Shown here piece by piece: positions 16,696 through 25,442 of a stretch of DNA of 64,000 nucleotides. Positions within the stretch are counted from its first letter, which is position 1, and each line of letters begins with the position of its first letter. The stretch lies in assembly GCF_001571105.1 (NCBI RefSeq), contig NZ_BCTD01000001.1. The stretch is one strand, 5' to 3'. The notes under the pieces were generated by a model. It searched no databases and was not told where the DNA came from. It saw only the letters and a program-made list of their open reading frames with translations. The DNA is from Azotobacter vinelandii. Lineage in GTDB: Bacteria > Pseudomonadota > Gammaproteobacteria > Pseudomonadales > Pseudomonadaceae. The translations under genes were made by a program, and so were the position numbers.

Positions 16696-18333
16696 ATGCA
16701 ACTTCTCTATACGATTCTGATCATGCTGCTGGTCGTCGGCGGCACGCGCATCACTGCGCAGTTCATCCCCATTCCCCTGCCGCTCATCCAGATCGCCATC
16801 GGCGCCCTGCTGGCGCTGCCGGGGTTCGGTCTGCACGTGCGGCTCGATCCCGAACTGTTCCTGCTGCTGTTCATTCCGCCCTTGCTGTTCGTCGACGGCT
16901 GGCGGATGCCCAAGGGCGAGTTCTGGCGGTTGCGCACGCCGATTCTGCTGCTGGCCTTCGGCCTGGCGCTGTTCACCGTGCTCGGCGCCGGCTGGCTGAT
17001 CCATCTGCTGTTCCCCGGCATCCCGCTGGCGGCGGCCTTCGCCCTGGCGGCGGTGCTGTCGCCCACCGATGCCGTGGCGGTGTCGGCGATCGCCCATGGC
17101 CGCCTGCCGCGCACCCTGATGAACATCCTCCAGGGCGAGGCGCTGATGAACGACGCTTCCGGCCTGGTGGCCTTCAAGTTCGCCGTGGCGGCCGCCCTGA
17201 CCGGCTCGTTTTCCCTGACCGAGGCCGGTCTGGAGTTCGTCCTGGTGGCCCTCGGCGGGCTGGCGGTCGGGGTGGCCCTGAGCTATGCGCTGGGGCGTTT
17301 CCGGGCCTGGATGATCGCGCTCGGCTGGGAGGAGCCGGCGCCGCACGTGATGTTCATGCTGCTGCTGCCGTTCGCCGCCTATGTGGCGGCCGAGCACCTG
17401 GGCGTCTCCGGGATTCTCTCGGCGGTGGCGGCGGGCATGATGCAGAGCCGTCTCGACCTGCTGCCGCGGCAGACCACCACGCGGCTGCTCAACCGCAGCG
17501 TATGGGCGCTGCTGGAGTTCACCTTCAACGGCCTGATCTTCCTGCTGCTCGGCCTGCAGTTGCCGGACATCGTCAAGGCCACGCTGAAAGAGGGCGAGCT
17601 GTTCTGGACGAGCGCCGTCGAGTTGGGACTCCTCGTCGGCCAGGTGTTCCTGGCGCTGATCCTGCTGCGTTTCGTCTGGACCTGGCTCTACTGGCTGGTG
17701 TCCGGTGCGCTGCGCCGCTGGCGCGGTCTGCCCAGCAGCTTCGCCGGGCAGTCGTCGCTGCGTCTGGCGGCGCTGCTCACCCTGGGCGGGGTACGCGGTG
17801 CCGTGACCCTGGCCGGCGTGCTGTCGCTGCCGTTGCTGCTGAGCAATGGCGAGGCTTTTCCACAGCGCGACCTGCTGATCTTCGTCGCCGCCGGGGTGAT
17901 CCTGCTGTCGCTGCTGGTCGCCACCCTCGGTCTGCCGCTGCTGCTGCGCGGCCTGCCGGCGGACAACGAGGAAGCGCGCGAGCAGGAGTTGCGCCGCAAC
18001 CGGGTGAAGACCGTCGAGGCGGCGATCCGCGCCCTGGAGGCGCAGAGCGAGGAGCCCGGCCTGAGTCCCGAGGAGATGGCCCTGGCGGCCGAGGTCAAGG
18101 CGAAGATCATGGCCGAATACCGCCAGCAACTGGAGCGCGACGATTCCGTGGAGGCGCGTACGCGCCTGCGCCAGATGGATGCGCTGGAGCAGCGCCTGCG
18201 CCTGCAGGCGCTGCGTTCCCAGCGCCTGGAGCTATACCGTTTGCGCCGTCGCCATCAGGTCGACGACGACCTGCTCGGCGAGATCCTGCGCGAGCTGGAC
18301 ATCAGCGAGGCGCGGCTGTTCCGCAGCACCTGA
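16696..18333 (+). CDS. Na+/H+ antiporter, CPA1 (NhaP/YjcE) family
   Basis: This 545-residue inner-membrane protein has about 12 hydrophobic segments in its first 420 residues and a charged cytoplasmic tail (residues about 430-540, Glu/Arg/Gln-rich helix). The CPA1 ion-site signatures are present: SPTDAVAVSAI with D125, and EALMNDASGLVAF with N152-D153. Such proteins exchange cytoplasmic Na+ or K+ for protons in pH and salt homeostasis. It starts 63 bases after jetD on the same strand and could receive read-through from it, but its relatives occur without Wadjet genes, so I see no functional link. It converges on dapC. Confidence 0.88.
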   Translation: MQLLYTILIMLLVVGGTRITAQFIPIPLPLIQIAIGALLALPGFGLHVRLDPELFLLLFIPPLLFVDGWRMPKGEFWRLRTPILLLAFGLALFTVLGAGWLIHLLFPGIPLAAAFALAAVLSPTDAVAVSAIAHGRLPRTLMNILQGEALMNDASGLVAFKFAVAAALTGSFSLTEAGLEFVLVALGGLAVGVALSYALGRFRAWMIALGWEEPAPHVMFMLLLPFAAYVAAEHLGVSGILSAVAAGMMQSRLDLLPRQTTTRLLNRSVWALLEFTFNGLIFLLLGLQLPDIVKATLKEGELFWTSAVELGLLVGQVFLALILLRFVWTWLYWLVSGALRRWRGLPSSFAGQSSLRLAALLTLGGVRGAVTLAGVLSLPLLLSNGEAFPQRDLLIFVAAGVILLSLLVATLGLPLLLRGLPADNEEAREQELRRNRVKTVEAAIRALEAQSEEPGLSPEEMALAAEVKAKIMAEYRQQLERDDSVEARTRLRQMDALEQRLRLQALRSQRLELYRLRRRHQVDDDLLGEILRELDISEARLFRST

Positions 18334-18374
18334 GGGCGAACGGCGGGCGAGGGGCGCCGTGCCGATGGCGCCGC

Positions 18375-19571
18375 TCAGCCCGCGCGAACGAAGTCGCGGA
18401 TGCGCCCGGCGGCTTCCACGCATTCGTTCAGCGGGGCGACCAGGGCCATGCGCACGCGGTCGGCGCCGGGGTTGAGGCCGTCCACGCTGCGCGACAGGTA
18501 GGCGCCCGGCACCACGGTCACGTGCTCGCGGGCGAACAGGTCGCGGGTGAAGACCTGGTCGTCCACCGGAGTGCGCGGCCACAGGTAGAAACTGCCGTCC
18601 GGGCGCTCGACGTCGAGCACCGGCTGCAGGATGCCCAGCACGGCGTCGAACTTCTCCCGGTACAGCACACGGTTGGCGCGCACATGGACCTCGTCGCTCC
18701 AGGCGGCGATGCTGGCCAGTTGGGTCGGCACCGGCATGGCGCAGCCGTGGTAGGTGCGGTAGAGCAGGAAGCTCTTGAGGATCTCGGCATCGCCGGCGAC
18801 GAAGCCCGAGCGCAGGCCCGGCAGGTTGGAGCGCTTGGACAGGCTGTGGAACACCACGCAGCGGCGGAAGTCGTCGCGGCCCAGCTCGGCGCAGGCGGTG
18901 AGCAGGCCGGGCGGCGGGTTCTGTTCGTCGAAGTACAGCTCGCTGTAGCACTCGTCGGCGGCGATCACAAAGTCGTGCTCGTCGGCCAGGGCGATCAGCT
19001 TCTTCAGGGTGGCGAGCGGCACCAGGGCGCCGGTGGGGTTGCCCGGCGAGCAGAGGAACAGCAACTGGCAGCGCTGCCAGACGTCCGCCGGTACCGCGTC
19101 GAAGTCGGGATTGAAACCGTTCTCCGGAAGGCACGGCAGGTAGTGCGGGGTGGCCCCGGCGAGCAGGGCCGCGCCTTCGTAGATCTGGTAGAAGGGGTTG
19201 GGGCTGACCACCAGGCCGTTGCCCGTGCGCTTCACCACGGTCTGGGCGAAGGCGAACAGCGCCTCGCGGGTGCCGTTGACCGGCAGCACGTGGCGCGCCG
19301 GGTCCAGCCGGTCGGCCGGCACCCGGAAACGCCGCTCGCACCAGCGGGCGATGGCTTCGCGCAGCGCCGGCAGGCCGAGGGTGGTGGGGTAGACCGCGAG
19401 CTGTTCGAGGTTGGCGGCCAGGGCCTCGACGACGAAGCTCGGCGAGCGGTGCTTGGGTTCGCCGATGGACAGGGCGATGGGCTTCTTGCCGGCCGGCGGC
19501 TGCACGCCGGCGAGCAGCGCGCGGAGCTTCTCGAAGGGATAGGGTTGCAGCAGGTTCAGGGCGTCGTTCAT
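18375..19571 (-). CDS. dapC: N-succinyldiaminopimelate aminotransferase DapC
   Basis: DapC is a PLP-dependent class I/II aminotransferase that converts N-succinyl-2-amino-6-ketopimelate to N-succinyl-LL-diaminopimelate using glutamate. The protein has 398 residues, the family length. The PLP lysine is in SLSKRSNLPGLRSGF, with SPGNPTG upstream as the Asn/Pro-containing substrate loop and ADECYSELYF as the Asp contact. The start is ATG 19569-19571 (MNDALNLLQPYPFEKLRALL). glnD lies 68 bases upstream on the same strand. dapD and dapE are also in this window, so three of the four succinylase-branch steps are nearly clustered. Confidence 0.93.
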   Translation of the reverse strand: MNDALNLLQPYPFEKLRALLAGVQPPAGKKPIALSIGEPKHRSPSFVVEALAANLEQLAVYPTTLGLPALREAIARWCERRFRVPADRLDPARHVLPVNGTREALFAFAQTVVKRTGNGLVVSPNPFYQIYEGAALLAGATPHYLPCLPENGFNPDFDAVPADVWQRCQLLFLCSPGNPTGALVPLATLKKLIALADEHDFVIAADECYSELYFDEQNPPPGLLTACAELGRDDFRRCVVFHSLSKRSNLPGLRSGFVAGDAEILKSFLLYRTYHGCAMPVPTQLASIAAWSDEVHVRANRVLYREKFDAVLGILQPVLDVERPDGSFYLWPRTPVDDQVFTRDLFAREHVTVVPGAYLSRSVDGLNPGADRVRMALVAPLNECVEAAGRIRDFVRAG

Positions 19572-19639
19572 GGGGCTTTCCTGGTAGCCGCGGGCGGCGG
19601 CCGTCCCTGCGCGGGGCGGGCCGCCGTCCGGTTCTGGGT

Positions 19640-22339
19640 TCAGATGCTGATCCGGCTCGGCTGGATATAGCTGTCGCCGTCGGCCAGTTGTTCGGCGATC
19701 GCCAGTTGCAGGCGGGCGCAGAGTTCCGGGTCGGACAAGGGCTGGTTGTGCGCGTCGGTGACGAAGAACACGTCCTCGACCCGTTCGCCGAGGGTGGCGA
19801 TCTTGGCGTTCTGCAGCGACAGGTCGAAGTCCAGGAAGATCTTGCCGATCCGCGCCAGCAGGCCGGGGCGGTCCGGGGCGATGATCTCGAGGATGGTCAC
19901 CGGGCGCAGGGCGTCGTTCTGGATGGTGACCTGCGGGGCGAAGGCGAAGTGCTTGAGCTGGCGCGGCACGCGGCGCTGGATGATGGTGGGGTAGTCGGCC
20001 GGGTTGCGCAGGGCCTCCACCAGCCCCTGGCGGATCTCCTGGATGCGCGCCGGGTTGTTGCCGATCGAGCCGCCGTCGGCGTCGAGCACTATGTAGGTGT
20101 CGAGGGTGAACTGGCTGGTCGAAGTGATGACGCGGGCGTCGTGGATGCTCAGGTTGAGCTGGTCCATGGCGGCCACGGTCACGGCGAAGAAGTCGTGCTG
20201 GTCCGGCGCGTAGATGAATATCTGGGTGGCGCCCTCGAACTCGCGCTGGGTGGTTTCCTTGATCAGCACCAGCGGTCCGCCACTGCTCGGGTGCTGAAGG
20301 ATCGCCTCGGTGTGCCAGGCGATGTCGCTGGAGGTGTGGCGCAGGAAGTAGTCGTCGCCCAGTTGCGTCCAGAGATGTTCGGCGTCGTCGGGATCGGTGC
20401 CGCTGCGCACCAGGATGTCCAGCGCGGCCTTCTGCGTCTGGCGGATCTGTTCCTCGCGGCCGACCGGCTGCTCCAGTCCGCGGCGCAGGGCGTGCTTGGT
20501 CTCGGTGTAGAGCTGGCGCAGCAGGCTGGCCCGCCAGGAGTTCCAGAGGGTCGGGTTGGTGGCGTTGATGTCCGCCACGGTCAGCACGTAGAGATAGTCC
20601 AGGTAGGTCTGGTCGCGGACCTTCTGGGCGAAGTCGAAGATCACCTGCGGATCGGAGAGGTCCTTGCGCTGGGCGGTGGTGGACATCAGCAGGTGGTTGC
20701 GCACCAGCCAGACGATCAGTTGGGTGTCCATGGCCGGCAGGTCGTGGCGTTGGCAGAAGGCCAGCGCGTCGGCGGCGCCGAGTTCCGAATGGTCGCCGCC
20801 GCGGCCCTTGCCGATATCGTGGTAGAGCCCGGCCAGGTAGATCAGTTCGGGCTTGGGCAGCTTCTCGATCAGCTTGCTGGCCAGCGGGTATTTCTCCGCC
20901 AGTTCCGGCCAGAAGAGTTTGCGCAGGTTCTTGATCAGGTTCAGGGTGTGGGCGTCGACCGTATAGATGTGGAACAGGTCGTGCTGCATCTGTCCGACGA
21001 TGTGGCCGAACTCCGGCAGGTAGCGCCCGAGGATGCCGTAGCGGTTCATGCGCCGCAGGTTGCGGTGGATGCCCTGGCGGCTCTTGAACAGTTCGATGAA
21101 CAGGCCGGTGTTGTGGGGATCGCGGCGGAAGGCGTCGTCGATCAGGTAGCGGTGGTCGCGCAGCAGACGGATGGTGTCGGCGCGCACGCCGCGGATCTCC
21201 GGGCGCCGGGCCAGCAGCACGAAGATTTCCAGCAGGGCGGAGGGCGTTTCCTGGAAGACGCCGGCGTGGGTGACCTCCAGATAGCCGTCGCGCACCTGGA
21301 AACGTTCGTTCAGCGGTTCGACCCGCCCGGCGGCGTCGCCGGGCAGGATGACTTCCTCGAAGTGCTGGAAGACCAGCTCGGTCAGCTCGGCGATGCCGAG
21401 CACCACCCGGTAGTACTTCTGCATGAAGCGCTCGACCGCCAGCTTGGCGTCGCTGTCCTCGTAGCCGAGCAGGCCGGCGATCTGCCGCTGCAGGTCGAAC
21501 AGCAGGCGGTCCTCGGCGCGTCCGGCGAGCATGTGCAGGGCATAGCGCACCTTCCAGAGGAATTCCTGGGAGGAGGCGAGCAGGGTGTATTCGCTTTCCA
21601 GCAGGAAGCCCTGGCCGACCATGGCGTGCAGGTTGATGGTGCCGAACTGGCGACGGGCTATCCAGAGCAGGGTCTGGATGTCGCGCAGGCCGCCGGGCGA
21701 GCCCTTGACGTTGGGTTCGAGGTTGTACTCGGTGTCGTTGTAGCGGGCATGGCGGGTCTTCTGCTCGTCGCGCTTGGCGAGGAAAAAGGCCCGGCTCGGC
21801 CACATCCGCTGCGCGCTGGTGACCTCCTGCATGCGCTGGCGCAGGTGCTCGGGACCGGCGATGGTGCGGCTCTCCATCAGGTTGGTGATCACCGTCAGGT
21901 CGGCCTGCGCCTCCTCGGCGCACTCGGCCAGCGAGCGCACGCTCTGGCCGACCTCCAGGCCGATGTCCCAGAGCAGGGTGAGAAAGCCCTCGATCGGTTC
22001 GCGGAACACCTCGTGGTCGGCGCCGTCCATCAGGATCAGCAGGTCGATGTCCGAGTAGGGATGCAGTTCGCCGCGACCGTAGCCGCCGACGGCGATCAGG
22101 GCGATATCGGCATCCTCGCTCCAGTCGAAGCGGTTCCAGGCCAGGGCGAGGATCTGGTCGACGAACCAGGCCCGGTCCTCGATCAGCCGGCGGATGTCGC
22201 GGCCTTCCTGGAAGCGCGCATCGAGCACTTCCCGGGCGCAGCGCAGGGCTTTCTTATAGGCGGGGATGGGGCTGGACTTCAGGGCCAGCTCGGCCTGGAA
22301 CTGCCCGGGGTCGAACAGATCGGGATCCACCTGCGGCAT
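19640..22339 (-). CDS. glnD: Bifunctional uridylyltransferase/uridylyl-removing enzyme GlnD
   Basis: GlnD adds UMP to PII (GlnB/GlnK) when glutamine is low and removes it when glutamine is high, so it is the main nitrogen sensor. At 899 residues it is full length. The N-terminal nucleotidyltransferase has GGYGRGELHPYSDIDLLIL at about 85-103 with D97 and D99 as metal ligands. The HD hydrolase motif (YHDIGKGRGGDHSE) is near residue 507. Two ACT domains for glutamine sensing are at about 705-790 and 815-890. It lies 13 bases downstream of map on the same strand, an operon also seen in other gammaproteobacteria. Confidence 0.96.
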   Translation of the reverse strand: MPQVDPDLFDPGQFQAELALKSSPIPAYKKALRCAREVLDARFQEGRDIRRLIEDRAWFVDQILALAWNRFDWSEDADIALIAVGGYGRGELHPYSDIDLLILMDGADHEVFREPIEGFLTLLWDIGLEVGQSVRSLAECAEEAQADLTVITNLMESRTIAGPEHLRQRMQEVTSAQRMWPSRAFFLAKRDEQKTRHARYNDTEYNLEPNVKGSPGGLRDIQTLLWIARRQFGTINLHAMVGQGFLLESEYTLLASSQEFLWKVRYALHMLAGRAEDRLLFDLQRQIAGLLGYEDSDAKLAVERFMQKYYRVVLGIAELTELVFQHFEEVILPGDAAGRVEPLNERFQVRDGYLEVTHAGVFQETPSALLEIFVLLARRPEIRGVRADTIRLLRDHRYLIDDAFRRDPHNTGLFIELFKSRQGIHRNLRRMNRYGILGRYLPEFGHIVGQMQHDLFHIYTVDAHTLNLIKNLRKLFWPELAEKYPLASKLIEKLPKPELIYLAGLYHDIGKGRGGDHSELGAADALAFCQRHDLPAMDTQLIVWLVRNHLLMSTTAQRKDLSDPQVIFDFAQKVRDQTYLDYLYVLTVADINATNPTLWNSWRASLLRQLYTETKHALRRGLEQPVGREEQIRQTQKAALDILVRSGTDPDDAEHLWTQLGDDYFLRHTSSDIAWHTEAILQHPSSGGPLVLIKETTQREFEGATQIFIYAPDQHDFFAVTVAAMDQLNLSIHDARVITSTSQFTLDTYIVLDADGGSIGNNPARIQEIRQGLVEALRNPADYPTIIQRRVPRQLKHFAFAPQVTIQNDALRPVTILEIIAPDRPGLLARIGKIFLDFDLSLQNAKIATLGERVEDVFFVTDAHNQPLSDPELCARLQLAIAEQLADGDSYIQPSRISI

Positions 22340-22352
22340 GGCGTCACCTCGA

Positions 22353-23135
22353 TCAGCGCGAAGTGCGCGCGATGGTGTCGTCGCGGCGCAGGGTCAGGAT
22401 CTCGTAGCCGCCGGCGGTGACCAGCAGGGTGTGCTCCCACTGGGCGGAGAGCTTGCGGTCCTTGGTGATGGCGGTCCAGCCGTCGCCGAGCAGGCGGGTT
22501 TCCGCGCGGCCCTGGTTGATCATCGGCTCGATGGTGAAGGTCATGCCTTCCTTGAGTTCGAGGCCGGTGCCGGCACGGCCGTAGTGGAGCACCTGGGGCT
22601 CTTCGTGGAACACCGCGCCGATGCCGTGTCCGCAGTATTCGCGGACCACCGAGAAGCCGCTCTTCTCGGCGTGCTTCTGGATCGTCTCGCCGATATCGCC
22701 GAGGTGGGCGCCCGGGCGCACCAGCTCGATGCCCTTGTAGAGGCATTCCTGGGTCACCTGGCACAGGCGCCTCGCCCATTCCGGGGGATTGCCGACCAGG
22801 AACATCATGCTGGTGTCGCCGTGATAGCCGTCCTTGATCACGGTGATGTCGAGGTTGACGATGTCGCCGTCCTTCAGCGGTTTGTCGTTGGGAATGCCGT
22901 GGCAGACCACATGGTTGACGGAGGTGCAGATCGACTTGGGATAGCCCTTGTAGTTGAGCGGGGCGGGAATGGCGTGCTGCACGTCGACGATATAGTCGTG
23001 GCAGATGCGGTCCAGCTCCTCGGTGGTGACGCCCGGCCTGACGTGTTCGCCGATCATTTCCAGCACCTCGGCGGCCAGGCGGCCGGCTACGCGCATTTTT
23101 TCGATTTCCTCGGGCGTCTTGATGGTGACGGTCAT
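22353..23135 (-). CDS. map: Type I methionine aminopeptidase
   Basis: Map removes the initiator methionine from nascent proteins with small second residues. The protein has 260 residues. The pita-bread metal ligands are visible as two Asp (NLDITVIKDGYHGDTS), one His (GHGIGAVFHEEP) and two Glu (FTIEP and the WEHTLL region). The start is ATG 23133-23135 (MTVTIKTPEEIEKM); the open frame upstream overlaps the divergent rpsB promoter region and is not plausible coding. It is divergent from rpsB, and glnD follows 13 bases downstream. Confidence 0.95.
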   Translation of the reverse strand: MTVTIKTPEEIEKMRVAGRLAAEVLEMIGEHVRPGVTTEELDRICHDYIVDVQHAIPAPLNYKGYPKSICTSVNHVVCHGIPNDKPLKDGDIVNLDITVIKDGYHGDTSMMFLVGNPPEWARRLCQVTQECLYKGIELVRPGAHLGDIGETIQKHAEKSGFSVVREYCGHGIGAVFHEEPQVLHYGRAGTGLELKEGMTFTIEPMINQGRAETRLLGDGWTAITKDRKLSAQWEHTLLVTAGGYEILTLRRDDTIARTSR

Positions 23136-23258
23136 GCGGGCTCTCTCTCGGCGCCTGGGGCGCGGGACATACGTTCGGAATGGGGCGATGATAAACCAAA
23201 TCGCCTGCGCGCCGCGCGGGGCATCGCCCGCCGCCCGGTAGCCTGCGGTCGGCTTTTG

Positions 23259-23267
23259 TGCTATAAA
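23259..23267 (+). promoter_or_regulatory. Extended -10 promoter of rpsB-tsf
   Basis: TGCTATAAA (TG at 23259-23260, TATAAA at 23262-23267) is an extended -10 element with no good -35 at the right distance. Transcription would start near 23274, giving a leader of about 126 bases before rpsB. Extended -10 promoters are known for rpsB in gammaproteobacteria. Confidence 0.55.
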
Positions 23268-23312
23268 ACGCGCCGCTCGGCGGACCTGCGGTTCGCGAGC
23301 ATCGACCCCACA

Positions 23313-23367
23313 CACGCATCGGCACGGTATCCTGGGTGCCCGCAAGGGTTGGATATCGGGATGCGTG
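23313..23367 (+). promoter_or_regulatory. Structured rpsB leader, probable S2 autoregulatory site
   Basis: The leader can fold into a long hairpin. CACGCATC (23313-23320) pairs with GATGCGTG (23360-23367). Above an internal loop, GGTATCC (23326-23332) pairs with GGATATC (23351-23357, one GU), and a CCC-GCAA-GGG tip sits at 23339-23348. It ends about 33 bases before the rpsB start. Ribosomal protein S2 is known to repress rpsB-tsf through the 5' untranslated region in gammaproteobacteria. The match to that element is inferred from position and folding. Confidence 0.5.
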
Positions 23368-23399
23368 GAGGCCTAACCCGATTCGAACGAGGAATTGAA

Positions 23400-24140
23400 A
23401 TGTCCCAAGTCACCATGCGCGACATGCTGAAAGCCGGTTGCCACTTCGGTCACCAGACCCGTTACTGGAACCCGAAGATGGGCAGGTACATCTTCGGCGC
23501 GCGCAACAAGATCCACATCATCAACCTGGAAAAGACCCTGCCGATGTTCAACGAAGCCCTGAGCTTCGTCGAGAAACTGGCGGCGGGCAAGAACAAGATC
23601 CTGTTCGTCGGCACCAAGCGCTCCGCCGGCAGGCTGGTCCGTGAAGAGGCGGCCCGTTGCAGCATGCCCTACGTCGATCATCGCTGGTTGGGCGGCATGC
23701 TGACCAACTACAAGACCATTCGTGCCTCCATCAAGCGCCTGCGCGAGCTGGAAACCCAGTCCCAGGACGGTACCTTCGCCAAGCTGACCAAGAAAGAGGC
23801 GCTGATGCGCACCCGCGATCTGGAGAAGCTGGAGCGCAGCCTGGGCGGCATCAAGGACATGGGCGGCCTGCCCGACGCGATGTTCGTGATCGACGTCGAT
23901 CACGAGCGCATCGCCATCTCCGAAGCCAACAAGCTGGGCATTCCGGTCATCGGTGTGGTCGATACCAACAGCAGCCCCGAGGGCGTCGACTACATCATCC
24001 CGGGTAACGACGACGCCATCCGCGCCGTGCAGCTGTACCTGGGCTCGGTGGCCGATGCCGTGCTGCGCGGCCGCCAGAACGCCGGCACCGGCGACGAGTT
24101 CATCGAGGAAGTCGCCGCTTCCGAGGCCGCGGAAGGCTGA
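23400..24140 (+). CDS. rpsB: 30S ribosomal protein S2
   Basis: S2 is a late-assembling protein of the small subunit that helps hold S1 near the mRNA exit. The 246-residue protein begins SQVTMRDMLKAGCHFGHQTRYWNPKM after Met, the conserved S2 start, and contains FVGTKRSA and the VDTNSSP region typical of the family. The start ATG 23400 follows GAGGAATTGAA, a good ribosome binding site. It heads the rpsB-tsf unit, with a terminator-like hairpin between the two genes. Confidence 0.98.
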   Translation: MSQVTMRDMLKAGCHFGHQTRYWNPKMGRYIFGARNKIHIINLEKTLPMFNEALSFVEKLAAGKNKILFVGTKRSAGRLVREEAARCSMPYVDHRWLGGMLTNYKTIRASIKRLRELETQSQDGTFAKLTKKEALMRTRDLEKLERSLGGIKDMGGLPDAMFVIDVDHERIAISEANKLGIPVIGVVDTNSSPEGVDYIIPGNDDAIRAVQLYLGSVADAVLRGRQNAGTGDEFIEEVAASEAAEG

Positions 24141-24173
24141 GCGCGGGACATCAGGCGGTACCCGCTGCGCAAG

Positions 24174-24196
24174 AAAGGGGGCTAGGCCCCCTTTTT
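24174..24196 (+). terminator. Terminator or attenuator between rpsB and tsf
   Basis: GGGGGC (24177-24182) pairs with GCCCCC (24186-24191) around a TAG loop, extended by AAA/TTT, and followed by a run of five T. In gammaproteobacteria a partial terminator here lowers tsf relative to rpsB. Stem and T-run are directly visible. Confidence 0.8.
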
Positions 24197-24277
24197 GCCA
24201 CTTTATACATTTGAAGATCGGAAACGCCCGATCCAGCGGGCGGAATGGTTGAAAACCTTTTCAAGAGGATTGCGAAC

Positions 24278-25147
24278 ATGGCAGAGATTACCGCGGCGCT
24301 GGTCAAGGAGCTACGCGAGCGTACCGGCCAGGGCATGATGGAGTGCAAGAAGGCCCTGGTCGCCGCTGGCGGCGACATCGAGAAGGCCATCGACGACATG
24401 CGTGCCTCCGGCGCAATCAAGGCCGCCAAGAAGGCCGGCAACATCGCCGCTGAAGGCTCCATCGCGGTCAAGGTGTCCGACGACAACAAGGCGGCCGTGA
24501 TCATCGAGGTCAACGCCCAGACCGACTTCCTGGCCCTGCAGGAAGATTTCAAGGCCTTCGTCGCCGAAAGCCTCGAGAAGGCCTTCGCCGACAAGCTGAC
24601 CGACGCCGCTCCGCTGATCGCGGACCGGGAGTCGGCCCGCGAGGCGCTGGTGGCCAAGTGCGGCGAGAACGTCAACATCCGTCGTCTGACCCGTGTCGAG
24701 GGCGACGTGGTGGGTGCCTACCTGCATGGTCACCGCATCGGCGTGCTGGTCAACCTGAAGGGCGGCAACCCCGAGCTGGCCAAGGAAATCGCCATGCACG
24801 TGGCGGCCAGCAACCCGCAGTTCCTGAGCCCGTCCCAGGTGTCCGAGGAGGCGGTCGCCAAGGAAAAGGAAATCTTCCTGGCGCTGAACGCCGACAAGAT
24901 CGCCGGCAAGCCGGAGAACATCGTCGAGAACATGGTCAAGGGCCGCATCAACAAGTTCCTCGCCGAAGCCAGCCTGGTCGAGCAGCCGTTCGTCAAGGAC
25001 CCGGAAATCAAGGTGGGCGAACTGGCCAAGAAGGCCGGAGCCGAAATCGTCTCCTTCGTCCGCTACGAGGTGGGCGAGGGCATCGAGAAGGCCGAGGTCG
25101 ACTTCGCCGCTGAAGTGGCTGCCCAGCTCGCCGCCAGCAAGCAATAA
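24278..25147 (+). CDS. tsf: Elongation factor Ts
   Basis: EF-Ts exchanges GDP for GTP on EF-Tu. The 289-residue protein starts MAEITAALVKELRERTGQGMMECKKALV, the conserved UBA-like N-terminus, and contains the TDFLALQ motif (about residues 80-90) that contacts the EF-Tu G domain. ATG 24278 is preceded by AGAGGAT. It follows rpsB across an attenuator and precedes pyrH by 295 bases. Confidence 0.98.
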   Translation: MAEITAALVKELRERTGQGMMECKKALVAAGGDIEKAIDDMRASGAIKAAKKAGNIAAEGSIAVKVSDDNKAAVIIEVNAQTDFLALQEDFKAFVAESLEKAFADKLTDAAPLIADRESAREALVAKCGENVNIRRLTRVEGDVVGAYLHGHRIGVLVNLKGGNPELAKEIAMHVAASNPQFLSPSQVSEEAVAKEKEIFLALNADKIAGKPENIVENMVKGRINKFLAEASLVEQPFVKDPEIKVGELAKKAGAEIVSFVRYEVGEGIEKAEVDFAAEVAAQLAASKQ

Positions 25148-25173
25148 GACGGCTTCGACTCCGTCGTCCCGAC

Positions 25174-25206
25174 AAGAGGCTGCCCGCTCACGCGCGCGGC
25201 CTCTTT
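25174..25206 (+). terminator. Possible terminator after tsf
   Basis: AAGAGGC (25174-25180) pairs with GCCTCTT (25199-25205), followed by a short T-run. The 18-base GC-rich loop may add inner pairs. It lies 27 bases after the tsf stop. Confidence 0.5.
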
Positions 25207-25442
25207 GTCGACTGGCAGCCCGTGGTTCGCCGTTCCGCTCCGGGTTGCCAGGGGCGAGGAGTGGCGTACGGCATGTCTGCCGCGGCGCCGGAGTCGAGCG
25301 TTGCAATCGATTTGCAGGTGGCCGGGACCCGCTTCGCCGGATCGCCTTCCCGGCCGCCGGTCTGCGCCGTTTCCGGTGTGGAGCAAGGCAGGCCGCGCGC
25401 CTGTTCCGACTGATACAGATAGAGCCGCAGGAGAGATACGCA

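Noticed and set aside
15739..18129. A minus-strand open frame of 796 codons antisense to jetD and the antiporter.
   Set aside because: Gln/Arg/His-rich shadow composition without domains; both plus-strand genes have catalytic motifs.
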